DNA of 34,212 nt, taken from Planctomycetaceae bacterium. GTDB taxonomy: Bacteria > Planctomycetota > Planctomycetia > Planctomycetales > Planctomycetaceae. The stretch spans positions 1-34,212 of the forward strand of contig OMIV01000378.1 in the NCBI GenBank assembly GCA_900299185.1, read 5' to 3'. The notes beneath the pieces are model-generated. The model saw only the letters and a program-made list of their open reading frames with translations, was not told the origin of the DNA and did no database searches. This document shows, piece after piece, positions 8,885 through 16,874 of this stretch; within the stretch, counting starts at the first letter, position 1; every line of letters starts with the position of its first letter. The position numbers were made by a program, and so were the translations under genes.

Positions 8885-9091
8885 CTATGACGAGCGCTGA
8901 CCGGCTGCCGTTGAAGTCGGTGCTTTCGACTCTTGCTGACTGCGAACCTTCACAGCTTTCGCCAAGCACTTCCAACACATTGGTGCTTGTTGCAGAAAGC
9001 CGTCTTGAAAGCTGACCGTCGTGCATTCGGTCGAACGTTCGCACCAAACGCAGGTGGCATCGGCGTGCCAAACCGTGAGCGTGACTTGCAT
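8885..9091 (-). CDS. Small zinc-ribbon-like protein
   Basis: The protein has 68 residues from the ATG at 9091 with GGAAAGG about 8 nt upstream. Two CxxC knuckles (CVWC at residues 14-17 and CWKC near 39-42) are separated by a hydrophobic and acidic segment, which is the layout of a treble-clef or zinc-ribbon. Basic residues follow the second knuckle. It is probably a nucleic-acid or protein-binding accessory factor of the element. It lies in the same leftward cluster as the excisionase-like gene. The function is not known. Confidence 0.65.
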   Translation of the reverse strand: MQVTLTVWHADATCVWCERSTECTTVSFQDGFLQQAPMCWKCLAKAVKVRSQQESKAPTSTAAGQRSS

Positions 9092-9291
9092 GTAATAACC
9101 TTTCCATTGGGCTGATGAGATTGCTCCTGATGGTCCACGCGAATCAAAGACGCGACGGACAATCGAGCAGAAGAACTCGCGAAGCGTCGGAAAGGGAACG
9201 CTTCGCGCGAGAGTTGACGCGAGGTCAAAGCCCGTCAGTGCTTCACTGTGGTCATCCTGCCGTGGATGACACTCAGCGATACTCCTGACGT

Positions 9292-9315
9292 GGGGAGTCG
9301 GCAGGGCGACTCCCC
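9292..9315 (-). terminator. Perfect hairpin behind the 9326 gene
   Basis: GGGGAGTCG (9292-9300) and CGACTCCCC (9307-9315) form a perfect 9-bp stem with a 6-nt loop, 10 nt after the stop codon of the leftward gene. There is no T-run, so it may attenuate or stabilise the transcript rather than terminate it fully. Confidence 0.5.
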
Positions 9316-9325
9316 AAGATGTGAC

Positions 9326-9622
9326 TCATGCAGCCGTCTCAGCATCCGCGGTCGGAGTTGCTTCAGCATCGAGAATGAATTCCCACGCGCGGCTCATCAG
9401 AAGCTGCGCGATCGGCAATTCGTCTCGACCAAAGTTCGTCGTCGTGCGCCATTCATCGCCATCCTTGTAGATGCGCTGAACGCTGACCTTGTGAAAGGTG
9501 ATATCACGGCCTTCGCTCTTGGCTTGATTGGCGAAGACGCTGGCAGTGACACCGCGCAGGCGAAAAACCTTGACGGGCTTCACGGTCGATTGAGCCTTTG
9601 GCTCGTTGGCAATAGTTGCCAT
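9326..9622 (-). CDS. Small conserved protein (paralogue of 8330-8608)
   Basis: The protein has 98 residues from the ATG at 9622. No good Shine-Dalgarno is visible (the upstream is CCCCCTTTTTCCT). The core KVFRLRGVTASVF...VSVQRIYKDGDEWRTTTNFGRDELP...LLMSRAWEFI is followed by an acidic/Ala-Thr-rich tail. The SVQRxYKDGDEW-x-T-x-F phrase is the most conserved part shared with the paralogue. Acidic C-terminal tails are typical of single-stranded-DNA-binding proteins that recruit partners, but I cannot confirm this here. It is the promoter-proximal gene of the leftward small-gene cluster that ends with the excisionase-like gene. Confidence 0.75.
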   Translation of the reverse strand: MATIANEPKAQSTVKPVKVFRLRGVTASVFANQAKSEGRDITFHKVSVQRIYKDGDEWRTTTNFGRDELPIAQLLMSRAWEFILDAEATPTADAETAA

Positions 9623-9928
9623 AGGAAAAAGGGGGAAAGAAATGGGAACGCTTCGCAGCTCAAATTGAGCTTTGAAGCACGACGTTATTCGTCCCATTCG
9701 CGAACGGCTGGATTCAACCGACCAACGTCATCGTGAAGTCACTTCCCTGCGAGTGCTTCATCAATGGGCTGATGCAGTTGAGATCCAACCGCCGCTCACG
9801 GAACGCTTCAACGTACTCACAACGTGAGTCGTGTGAAGCCATGCTTGATGCATCTATCAACGGTATGAAGAGAGGCTCGTTGAGGGCCTTGATTTGAGGA
9901 CTTTCGAGCCGTTTTGGGGTGTCCGCAT

Positions 9929-9973
9929 GGGTGTCCGGCCCCCTGTCCGGGCCGGTACACCCCGGTACTTTTT
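9929..9973 (+). terminator. Strong GC hairpin with trailing T5
   Basis: GGGTGTCCGGCCC (9929-9941) pairs with GGGCCGGTACACCC (9949-9962) with one bulged A. T5 follows at 9969-9973. It resembles an intrinsic terminator for a rightward transcript, although no plus-strand gene precedes it closely, so it may belong to a non-coding RNA. Confidence 0.45.
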
Positions 9974-10040
9974 GACTCGACGTTGGAAGTCCTTCCGCCC
10001 CCACAGCTTGCGGGTTGCCAAGGCTGTCTCGGCGGAGCCT

Positions 10041-10151
10041 CATCAGCCTTGGCCTTTGGTGTTCGTTGGGGATAGTGGCTCGCGTTGCTCGCGGCCATCC
10101 CATGGGCGGTCGGTTCCATCCTCGCTGCACCACCAAAGGCCAAGGCCGATG
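10041..10151. repeat. Inverted repeat, 21-bp arms
   Basis: The arms are CATCAGCCTTGGCCTTTGGTG (10041-10061, read here as positions; core 16 bp 10046-10061) and its complement at 10131-10151, identical except for one base. The inner 16 bp are perfect. The 69-nt spacer contains CTCGCGTTGCTCGCGG. Confidence 0.75.
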
Positions 10152-10307
10152 TGGCCCTGGCAACCCCACGAACCGTTCGACAATGGCTTTGATGGGTAGT
10201 TCTGTTTGAGCATCCTGACGACGGTTCGTGCTCGGCATTCGCCGACGCAAGCTGTCCCCCCGGCCAATGAGGATTCGTCTTCAGTGTCTGTGTTCTGGAA
10301 GTTCGAC

Positions 10308-11186
10308 TCATGACCCGGTCTCCTGAACTGCTTTGGAAACGGTGACAAGAGGAACTGGCTGATCTTGATCGCAGCGATAAAGAATGGGCTGATGCAGAAA
10401 ACTTTCAGGAGTGAATTCGGTTGCTGAAATGAATCGCCATAACTCAGCCCCCGGCTTGTGGCGAATCGCTTGCCGCAAATGATCCCGTCGTCTGGGCGTC
10501 GGAGCCACCATAATGACTGTGAAAGTGGCGAGTGTTGTTTCGGGGAAATGCCGTCGATGTAATTGTCGTGCTGCGAGTTCGGCATATCCCTTGGTCTTGC
10601 TCGCTGCGACTCGATCGACTCCTGATGTATTGCGATCTTCTTCGAGGAAATACACCTTCTTGTGACCGCTGCGAGAAAGCAGAAACGCCGCATCCGGTGC
10701 ACAACAAAGCCGCGGCGATTCCTCAATGGTGGTCAACAGACGATAGCGACGCGTCGAATTTTCGGGTGATACCGCGATCGTATCCCATTCGTTGATCCAG
10801 CCTTCAATTTGCACTTCGGATTGAGCTGCGATGGCTTGATCAATCGTGATATGTGTTTCACTCACCGCCAACCAATGTTGCACATGATGTGGCTGCGGAG
10901 ACTGTGAACTCACTTGTAGAAATCGTCGATCATCAAGCGTCTCTGCCAGTACTTCGAGGCCGCGTCGCGATGGGTAATATACGCTCGCCGGTGTGCCCCC
11001 GGTCGTATCATGCATTTGAAGTGGCTGGCGTTGAATCATTCCCTGCTGCACGAGTTTTTGAAGTCGCCGACGTGTTACTCGACCGTCGGTATCATCTGAA
11101 AAACAGAGCCGCTGAATCTGTTGGCGATTCAATACAAAATAGCGGGCCAGTGCGTGTACCACTTTAAGATCACGATCAGTGACCAT
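10308..11186 (-). CDS. Replication-relaxation-family (wHTH) protein
   Basis: The protein has 292 residues from the ATG at 11186, chosen because GAGG lies 6 nt upstream; in-frame ATGs at 11189 and 11198 are alternatives. The N-terminal winged helix (TDRDLKVVHALARYFVLNRQQIQRL, then RRLQKLVQQGMI) and the segment YYPSRRGLEVLA are followed by the region HHVQHWLAVSETHITI and an acidic/hydrophobic core (DAAFLLS...YFLEEDR). This is the architecture of the Replic_Relax family found on conjugative plasmids and ICEs, usually close to a TraG/FtsK-like ATPase, as here. In those elements it is thought to help process or unwind plasmid DNA or to regulate transfer. The biochemical role is unproven. Confidence 0.8.
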   Translation of the reverse strand: MVTDRDLKVVHALARYFVLNRQQIQRLCFSDDTDGRVTRRRLQKLVQQGMIQRQPLQMHDTTGGTPASVYYPSRRGLEVLAETLDDRRFLQVSSQSPQPHHVQHWLAVSETHITIDQAIAAQSEVQIEGWINEWDTIAVSPENSTRRYRLLTTIEESPRLCCAPDAAFLLSRSGHKKVYFLEEDRNTSGVDRVAASKTKGYAELAARQLHRRHFPETTLATFTVIMVAPTPRRRDHLRQAIRHKPGAELWRFISATEFTPESFLHQPILYRCDQDQPVPLVTVSKAVQETGS

Positions 11187-11397
11187 CATCGACCTCATCG
11201 CGCAGAGACTTTTCGGGGTAGCAAAAAAGTTGCCGAGTACACCCAGAAAATTGGGGGCGACTCGGCATGAAAAGTCCCAAGGTCGGGAAGGTACATCCGG
11301 GCAACCGAATTGCAGCACGCAAGCGCGCTGTCTGTCGCGGTCGTCTCCAGAGGCCAAACTCGCAGGTGCGAGAGCGGTGCGACGAATCTAAGAAGCA

Positions 11398-11835
11398 ATT
11401 GATAAAAGTCAAGACCTCTGGCAGTCTGATTTCATCACACGTATCGACGGCTCTCATCGGGACGAAATTACTTCTTCGCTTTCGAGCGATGAACGACGTC
11501 AAGCGCAACTGGATGCCGCCGTGTTGCTCGCGACTCAGAAACGACACGCGTTTCTGATCGATCGACTTCATGCAATTGAGAAGAGCGTTGATCTTCCTGA
11601 AACGGAGCGTCAGCGACTGCGAACTCGATACCGTGAACTCTACTGGCACGCGGTTGGTGTTACGCCGGAGTTGCATGACGAGTTGCGTCGAACGCTCGTT
11701 GATGTCGCCCACAATGGCCATCCAACAGTTGATACCGTGCTGCAAGAATTCCGACATCGCATCTACTCCAATCCGCTGGCGTCAATCACGGGTCGCGAGG
11801 AATTGGTATCAAGTGAGATTACCGGTTGTGTTTGA
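11398..11835 (+). CDS. Small charged hypothetical protein, start uncertain
   Basis: The open frame runs from just after a TAA at 11389-11391 to the stop at 11835. The translation is strongly protein-like: charged amphipathic helices such as RLHAIEKSVDLPETERQRLRTRYREL and LHDELRRTLVDVAHNGHPTVDTVL. There is no ATG. Candidate starts are ATT at 11398, used here after AGAAG, and GTG at 11521, which would drop a coding-looking N-terminus. It is divergent from the replication-relaxation gene, and its 3' end overlaps the convergent ATPase gene by 73 nt, which is unusual. It may be a 5'-truncated relic. Confidence 0.45.
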   Translation: MDKSQDLWQSDFITRIDGSHRDEITSSLSSDERRQAQLDAAVLLATQKRHAFLIDRLHAIEKSVDLPETERQRLRTRYRELYWHAVGVTPELHDELRRTLVDVAHNGHPTVDTVLQEFRHRIYSNPLASITGREELVSSEITGCV

Positions 11836-13508
11836 ACAATGATTTTTGGAGTCTCAAACAGCGAAAGACGAATTTGCTCTGCTTCATTGTCGATGCTTGC
11901 TGCCGAGACGAAGAAGTCCGACTCGAAATTCTTGGCGATCAATTCTTGAACCGCCGCTTGAAGACTCTCAGAGTCTGGAATGGGGTCTTCATCCACGATG
12001 AGGCGAATGGGCATTGGGTTATGCAAAAATTTGGCGACCGCATTGCCAATGGGCTGCGTTCTCAAGACTTTCGCCCATTGCAGTTTCTCTTCCTCAAAGC
12101 TTTTGAAGGTCACGCTGGAGAGTTCTTCAACATCTTCCTGAATCGGCACATTGACCTCGTGCCAACCTTCCGACTCTGAATGCGATTTGGAACGTCCCTG
12201 ACTCAGGTTGTCCGAGACTCCCTCACCACGTCCAGAACTGCGAATGGGATGCGATTCATCGCCCGGATTCCGAGTCTCTTGACGTTGCCCGGATCGGTTA
12301 CGGCCATGTGACGTTTCATGGGTTGAACCATCCGAAAAGCTTGAGCTCCAAGTTCGCATCAGGTCTTTGCGATAACCAGCAATTCGCTGTCGATGCGCCG
12401 TCATCTGATACTTAATTGTCATCGGGTCGTATGTCAGAGTTGCCAATTCATGTGCGAGTCGGTCGGCATCATCCGCGTCGCACGCAAAGGCGAGTCGATT
12501 TCTGGGTTGCCAGATCAGCCCGGTGAGATCAACTTCACCTTGCTCCAATTGGCTGAAACTCTGGTGCGACAAGATCAACCGGATGCCCTGTTGCCTGACA
12601 GTTGGAATGGCGTCATAGATGTCTGGACCAATGAAGTGTTGAAACTCATCGAGCAGCACGTAGGTTGGCCGCACCACGCTTGGTGACATGCTCATGGCCG
12701 ATTCCATGATCTCATTCAGTATCAACGCCCCGAGTGTGCCAGAGAGATGAGGCGGCAAGCGTCGTTTGCCCGCGAGATTGATAATCACAATGCGGCGTTC
12801 AGTGATCAGTCGCGGAACATCGAAATTGCTGCGCCGCGAACCAAACATGCGCTTGAGAATGATACTCCGGAAAAATGGATCGAGCCGGTTGCGAGTGCTA
12901 TCGAGAATCTTGATAGCCTCACTGCCCCGCGAATTGAGAATCTCATACCACTCATGTTTGACTTCGGGTGGCAAGATTTTCAGAAGTGCTTCATGCTCGG
13001 GAGAACCCGGTTGCAGCAGGTATTGGCAATTCGCCATCGGTAATTGCAGACGAGCGACTGCCAGAAAAGCATTGAAGCACCACTTCCGAAGGCGAGGCAT
13101 CGCCGATAGATCCTGACTCTCCCAAGCTCGTAGGATCAGACTGATGGTGCGTTCGATTTGGTAATACTCATGGGCTGGAGACTCATTCAACAAAGGATTG
13201 AACGGCAAGACGGAGTCTTCGCGTGCCGGCTCGATATATAACAATCGCTTTCGGACTCCGTCGGTGCAGTAGCGTTTGTTGGCCAGCCAGCGCAGAAAAT
13301 CCATCGACAGGTTGCCCATCGGATCGATGACAAACACGCAAGCCTTTTCATGAGGCGAGATCAGTAGCTGACGTATCAATGACAAAATCGTCGTCGTCTT
13401 GCCCGAACCGGTCGATCCGATCAGGTGCAAATGTCGCGATAAATCTTCGCTCGGAAAACCGACTTCGAGGTGCGTATCAGCATCCCATCCCAAATTGATA
13501 TAGGTCAT
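11763..13508 (-). CDS. TraG/TraD/FtsK-HerA-like conjugation ATPase
   Basis: The protein has 581 residues. Walker A is GSTGSGKTT at residues 31-39 and Walker B is YVLLDEF at 283-289, with the sensor-like LILSHQS at 311-317. FVIDPMGN and the VIINLAGK strand are typical of VirD4/TraG-type coupling ATPases. Unlike classical coupling proteins it has no N-terminal membrane segments: Walker A sits 30 residues from the start. The overlapping upstream gene (ATGA overlap) encodes a membrane protein and could supply the anchor. Residues about 390-455 are a Ser/Gly/Arg/His-rich low-complexity stretch. The predicted role is to pump DNA or protein substrates at the inner membrane, probably for element transfer. 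Confidence 0.88.
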   Translation of the reverse strand: MTYINLGWDADTHLEVGFPSEDLSRHLHLIGSTGSGKTTTILSLIRQLLISPHEKACVFVIDPMGNLSMDFLRWLANKRYCTDGVRKRLLYIEPAREDSVLPFNPLLNESPAHEYYQIERTISLILRAWESQDLSAMPRLRKWCFNAFLAVARLQLPMANCQYLLQPGSPEHEALLKILPPEVKHEWYEILNSRGSEAIKILDSTRNRLDPFFRSIILKRMFGSRRSNFDVPRLITERRIVIINLAGKRRLPPHLSGTLGALILNEIMESAMSMSPSVVRPTYVLLDEFQHFIGPDIYDAIPTVRQQGIRLILSHQSFSQLEQGEVDLTGLIWQPRNRLAFACDADDADRLAHELATLTYDPMTIKYQMTAHRQRIAGYRKDLMRTWSSSFSDGSTHETSHGRNRSGQRQETRNPGDESHPIRSSGRGEGVSDNLSQGRSKSHSESEGWHEVNVPIQEDVEELSSVTFKSFEEEKLQWAKVLRTQPIGNAVAKFLHNPMPIRLIVDEDPIPDSESLQAAVQELIAKNFESDFFVSAASIDNEAEQIRLSLFETPKIIVQTQPVISLDTNSSRPVIDASGLE

Positions 13509-14359
13509 GTTCGCAAGAACTTTCTTAGCGCGGCGTCTTCTTGCTTATTAAGTTGAACGATGTACGAGTCGCGTACGTCATCTGCGATTGACATGGCTTT
13601 GATCTCGGCGCGCCGCTGCTCAAAGTAGTCAGCCAAAGCTTGGAGGGAATCGAATTTGATGTCGGTCATGGCTCCGACTGCATCTGCAATGGTGTCCTGC
13701 AATAGTTTCTCACGTTCTTCGATCCATTCGACGCTCATTTCGTCATTCATATATTTCTTGACGAAGGCATCGAATCGCTCTCGCGGAAAGATCGAACTCA
13801 ATTCCCGAGCACGCCGCTCGTAGAGCAACTCCACACGTAAGAGTGATTCTTCTCGACGTTTTCGCTCGGCCAGACGCCGCGAATTTTCTTCTTCAACGCG
13901 CCGCCGTTCTTCTTCAATTTGAGCCACATCTTCTGGTGACGGCGCAGGTCGAAATGCGGGAGCTGGTTCGGAGACTACGGTGGCAACGACAGAGTCGCTT
14001 GCAGTTATAGGAGACGGCCTGACACTCGCAATTAGCGGTTGAATCACAAGCTGGCGTGCAAGCCACACTCTTAATGCTGAGAACAGCGGGAGCAGAATCC
14101 AGCAAATCGAAATTGTATATCCCGCCGTTATCAATCCGCGAAGAACGATCGTGAGTAGCATCTCAGCGCCTCCGGGCCGATGCGTATAACACCGGAATCC
14201 GAGATACCCAATGAAAACACAATAACTGACTCGCCGAGCGATCGCGGCTAGCTCGGCGCGTTCAGCAATGATTGCTCCTCCGACCCAGCTCAGGACTAAG
14301 AGCAGCAACAATATCGAGAACAAATTGGTGTCTTCGACGATGTGAAGAATCCAGTGCAT
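13505..14359 (-). CDS. Membrane protein with long cytoplasmic coiled coil
   Basis: The protein has 284 residues from the ATG at 14359 with GGGAG 7 nt upstream. Three hydrophobic segments are visible (about 11-32, 43-57 and 68-95). A Pro/Ala linker follows, then a highly charged coiled coil (EEERRRVEEENSRRLAERKRR region, about 150-200) and further helical sequence to the end. Its stop overlaps the ATPase start by 4 nt (ATGA), so the two are translationally coupled. It is a plausible membrane anchor or partner for that ATPase. No family was recognised. Confidence 0.75.
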   Translation of the reverse strand: MHWILHIVEDTNLFSILLLLLVLSWVGGAIIAERAELAAIARRVSYCVFIGYLGFRCYTHRPGGAEMLLTIVLRGLITAGYTISICWILLPLFSALRVWLARQLVIQPLIASVRPSPITASDSVVATVVSEPAPAFRPAPSPEDVAQIEEERRRVEEENSRRLAERKRREESLLRVELLYERRARELSSIFPRERFDAFVKKYMNDEMSVEWIEEREKLLQDTIADAVGAMTDIKFDSLQALADYFEQRRAEIKAMSIADDVRDSYIVQLNKQEDAALRKFLRT

Positions 14360-14404
14360 TGAGAAGCTCCCTGATGGCTGTGGATGAGTGTCTCAATGGG
14401 CGGG

Positions 14405-15109
14405 TTACTCGAAATTAGGCAGAGATGGTTTTCCAACGATTTCCGATTCGACTCTCGATGCCTTGATACCGCAGGCGTGCAATTGCTGACGCCAATGTCC
14501 CACCAGTTGTTGATTGACGTAATACATGCAAACCACATTTTTCGAGGTGCCGCCGAGCTTTGAAAACGACTGCACCAGCCGCTCTTCTGACTTCTGTGGG
14601 TCAGGGCTGTTATCCAGCATGTCACTGAGAATAAAGAGTCCGAGTTTGGCTTCACCGGATTCAATTCTCTCATCATCGGCTAGGTAGTCAGCCACGTTGG
14701 CGAGCCCATCATGCACGTAGGACGCATTGGGATTTGCGTGCTTGAGTAAGAAGTCACGAAATTGGCTAGCAGTACCAAATTCGCGGCGAAGGTCGTGAAT
14801 CCGCCCTTCCCACAGCAGGCACTTGTCAGTGCCACCCGAGATCTGACACAGAATGATTTTGTCAGTCGTCGTTGTCTTATTGCGGTAGTATTTATCAATG
14901 AGGCGCGTGGCAAAGTCGTACGCCTTACCGCTCTCGGCCATCTGCGATAAGAACGATCCAGACAAGTCAATTGTCAGGCAGATGACATACTCATTATCCG
15001 CTTTGGTGAGCATCTCTGGCGGCGACGTATCAGGTCGCTTGCCACAGCCGATTAATAATGCAGCAATAAGTGCTGCTGTTAAAACGCTAATTGATAGTTT
15101 TGATCGCAT
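14405..15109 (-). CDS. Lipoprotein with vWA-like domain
   Basis: The protein has 234 residues from the ATG at 15109 with AAGGAG about 8 nt upstream. The N-terminal lipobox is LLIGC with the lipidated Cys at 22. The MIDAS-like motif is D48-L-S50-G-S52 in CLTIDLSGSF. It is followed by a helix and the strands IILCQIS and GLFILSDMLD, consistent with a von Willebrand factor A fold that binds a divalent metal and a protein partner. It starts 1 nt after the upstream gene's stop. A surface vWA lipoprotein in a conjugation-like operon could help in cell contact or complex assembly; that is inference. Confidence 0.78.
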   Translation of the reverse strand: MRSKLSISVLTAALIAALLIGCGKRPDTSPPEMLTKADNEYVICLTIDLSGSFLSQMAESGKAYDFATRLIDKYYRNKTTTTDKIILCQISGGTDKCLLWEGRIHDLRREFGTASQFRDFLLKHANPNASYVHDGLANVADYLADDERIESGEAKLGLFILSDMLDNSPDPQKSEERLVQSFSKLGGTSKNVVCMYYVNQQLVGHWRQQLHACGIKASRVESEIVGKPSLPNFE

Positions 15110-15110
15110 G

Positions 15111-15692
15111 CTACCACTCCTTGCGCCAATGATTTTGAACGGCGCGGCTTAAGGTGATTGAATAAAACGTGACGAAAATGAGAATTGTGACATACCCAGC
15201 CGTTGCAAATAACGCAGTGATCGAGAACCACGAGCCGTTCCACGACAGATCAGCCATCGCGTAATAGAAGAGTGCCGCGTCAGTAATCAGCATTACAGCG
15301 CCGAGTATGGTTACGAGCTCTTGATGACGACGTGGTTTCCAGCCGAATTCATTTTGCTCCGGCTCGTGGCTCAACCATGCCAGCAGTAAAATTCGCCATA
15401 ATATCCACGCTATGAGTAGCACCATAATTGAGAGCACATGGGCGAGGTCGAGCTTGTGAAGTCCCTCATACTCGTTGAGAATGCCAAGCCCCGGGATTTT
15501 GGATAGTTTGGTACCAAGCACTGGCAAAACTTGGCGCATACCTTCGGCAATGAGCACATAGTAGACGATGCCGAGTAAGCCTTTTGTGACTAATTCCCAA
15601 GCGAGCAACTTGAGGTATAAGGCCCATAAAACAACATACCACCAAAGTGAGTGTCTTGGTCGAGTGAGCGTTTGGGTATAAGTTGGCTGCAT
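15111..15692 (-). CDS. Multi-pass membrane protein of the conjugation-like operon
   Basis: The protein has 193 residues from the ATG at 15692; an in-frame TTG at 15707 is the alternative. There are four to five hydrophobic segments: WWYVVLWALYLKLLAW, GLLGIVYYVLIAEG, VLSIMVLLIAWILWRILLLAW, LGAVMLITDAALFYYAMA and ALFATAGYVTILIFVTFY. The C-terminus is basic (RAVQNHWRKEW). It is the first gene of the leftward operon and lies 1 nt before the lipoprotein gene. No family was recognised; a transfer-channel or membrane scaffold component is possible. Confidence 0.72.
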   Translation of the reverse strand: MQPTYTQTLTRPRHSLWWYVVLWALYLKLLAWELVTKGLLGIVYYVLIAEGMRQVLPVLGTKLSKIPGLGILNEYEGLHKLDLAHVLSIMVLLIAWILWRILLLAWLSHEPEQNEFGWKPRRHQELVTILGAVMLITDAALFYYAMADLSWNGSWFSITALFATAGYVTILIFVTFYSITLSRAVQNHWRKEW

Positions 15693-16142
15693 CGCGGTTC
15701 CCAGCAATTTGGTGGGTTATCAAGAGACAAGAATCTCTCGCGATACCGTTCGCATACTCTCATTGAGGCATCCCACCTTGAACGGGATGCCACAATCGCT
15801 CCGAGCGAGATAGCTGGGATAAATTCCGGCAGACTATCGAGCAGAGACTCCGACTAGCCGAGTCGTGCGTCAGGCGGAGTCGTTCGCGCCTGACTGTGAA
15901 CAAGATCGCTTGCCTCGATTTCGTTCGCCAATTCTGAGTTGATCGTCGCACTCACTTCATGAGTTTCTGAGCGGCGCGCATGCGCGGCGCCCGCGCCGCA
16001 CTACATCCAAGGAATTTCAACATCGACTCAGACTGCTCGATGGCGATTGGAAATGGGGCACGATCATGGGAGTCCGGAAAGCCTTCGGAGTTTCAATCAC
16101 GCACTGCAGCCACGCTGATCAAGCTAATTAGGAATGCACCTC
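15693..16142. promoter_or_regulatory. Divergent promoter region with hairpins
   Basis: This gap separates the leftward conjugation-like operon from the rightward kinase cluster, so it should hold both promoters. GTCAGGCG (15869-15876) pairs with CGCCTGAC (15887-15894). A GC-rich hairpin GCGGCGCG (15971-15978)/CGCGCCGC (15992-15999) contains the palindrome GCGCATGCGC. These are candidate operators. I cannot assign -35/-10 boxes with confidence. Confidence 0.45.
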
Positions 16143-16874
16143 ATGGCTGATAATTCACGCATCGAATTGATGGCTCCCTTGCTGCAATTGGGACGCGAAG
16201 AATTGGCATCGTGGAAGCCCAAGGACGTGAAGGCCATCAAAAGAATCTTTATTCGCCACTTTGTGCGGGAATGGTGGGATCAAGTCATCGAGTGGCTCAA
16301 CCAGAATGAATGTGGCTTCGGAGACTCGATCACAGAGCAGTCTCGGTCCATGGAACTGCATGTCGGAATTGATCGGCAGACGGCGCGCCGACAACTGACT
16401 GTCGGGTCGAAGCAAGTGGTGAGCCTTGAGAACTACTTAGCCACCATCGTCGTCTTCAATGCTCGCTGGCCCGAACTTGAGGTTCGTCATCCCCGCAGCG
16501 CCGTCATCAAGGCGATGTGTCAAACGCTGGTTTTGATTCAGTCGCTCCGTCGCCAGCAGAAGAGGTCTGAGTCGTCCGAGTCGCCCTCGAACGAAACGGC
16601 GGCCATTCACTGTGAGCCGCTCACTTCGGATCAATGGGAGCTACTTCGCAGGGTGTTTCGCTCGGAAGAGTGGCGGGATGCGGCCTCCATCAAAGACCCG
16701 GTTGCACGTAGCCAAGCCATCCAAAAAGTGAGCCGCTCAATTGTCCGAGACTTTCACAGCTCATTGACGAATCCATCCGTCATTCAAGCAGACGCATTGC
16801 TGGAGCTCGTTCGTCAGTGGCTACCAGCATGGATCATGTTCTTTGCGGCCATCCCCTATCGCTGGAGATTTTAG
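16143..16874 (+). CDS. Hypothetical protein, first gene of the kinase cluster
   Basis: The protein has 243 residues from the ATG at 16143 (AGGA 9 nt upstream); an in-frame ATG at 16134 is too close to that site. It is mostly alpha-helical with many Trp and Arg residues (FVREWWDQVIEWLNQ; SDQWELLRRVFRSEEWRD). A low-complexity Ser/Glu linker (about 137-150) separates two helical halves, and the C-terminus WLPAWIMFFAAIPYRWRF is hydrophobic. No family was recognised. The next gene starts directly after its stop, so they are co-transcribed. Confidence 0.65.
   Translation: MADNSRIELMAPLLQLGREELASWKPKDVKAIKRIFIRHFVREWWDQVIEWLNQNECGFGDSITEQSRSMELHVGIDRQTARRQLTVGSKQVVSLENYLATIVVFNARWPELEVRHPRSAVIKAMCQTLVLIQSLRRQQKRSESSESPSNETAAIHCEPLTSDQWELLRRVFRSEEWRDAASIKDPVARSQAIQKVSRSIVRDFHSSLTNPSVIQADALLELVRQWLPAWIMFFAAIPYRWRF

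Larger units (their letters stand above)
9623..10307. other. Gene-free, hairpin-rich region
   Basis: No convincing coding sequence lies here; four overlapping open frames on both strands have unprotein-like composition. The region contains a strong hairpin (9929-9962) followed by T5, and a 21-bp inverted repeat with one mismatch (10041-10061 and 10131-10151) around a 69-nt spacer. GGTGTCCG is repeated in tandem around 9918-9937. It lies between the accessory small genes and the conjugation-like module. It could therefore be an origin of transfer or replication, or encode a structured RNA. The repeats are seen; the role is inferred. Confidence 0.5.

Noticed and set aside
9714-10311. Two overlapping minus-strand frames of 178 and 164 residues
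   Set aside because: Both have Arg/Pro/His-biased, unprotein-like sequence, and the region is better explained by inverted repeats.
9763-10397. 15-bp direct repeat AATGGGCTGATGCAG at 9763-9777 and 10383-10397
   Set aside because: A 15-mer repeat is not surprising in 34 kb, and there is no longer homology around it.
11176-11757. 193-residue minus-strand frame
   Set aside because: It lies opposite the better-coded plus-strand small gene, overlaps the replication-relaxation start and has poor composition.
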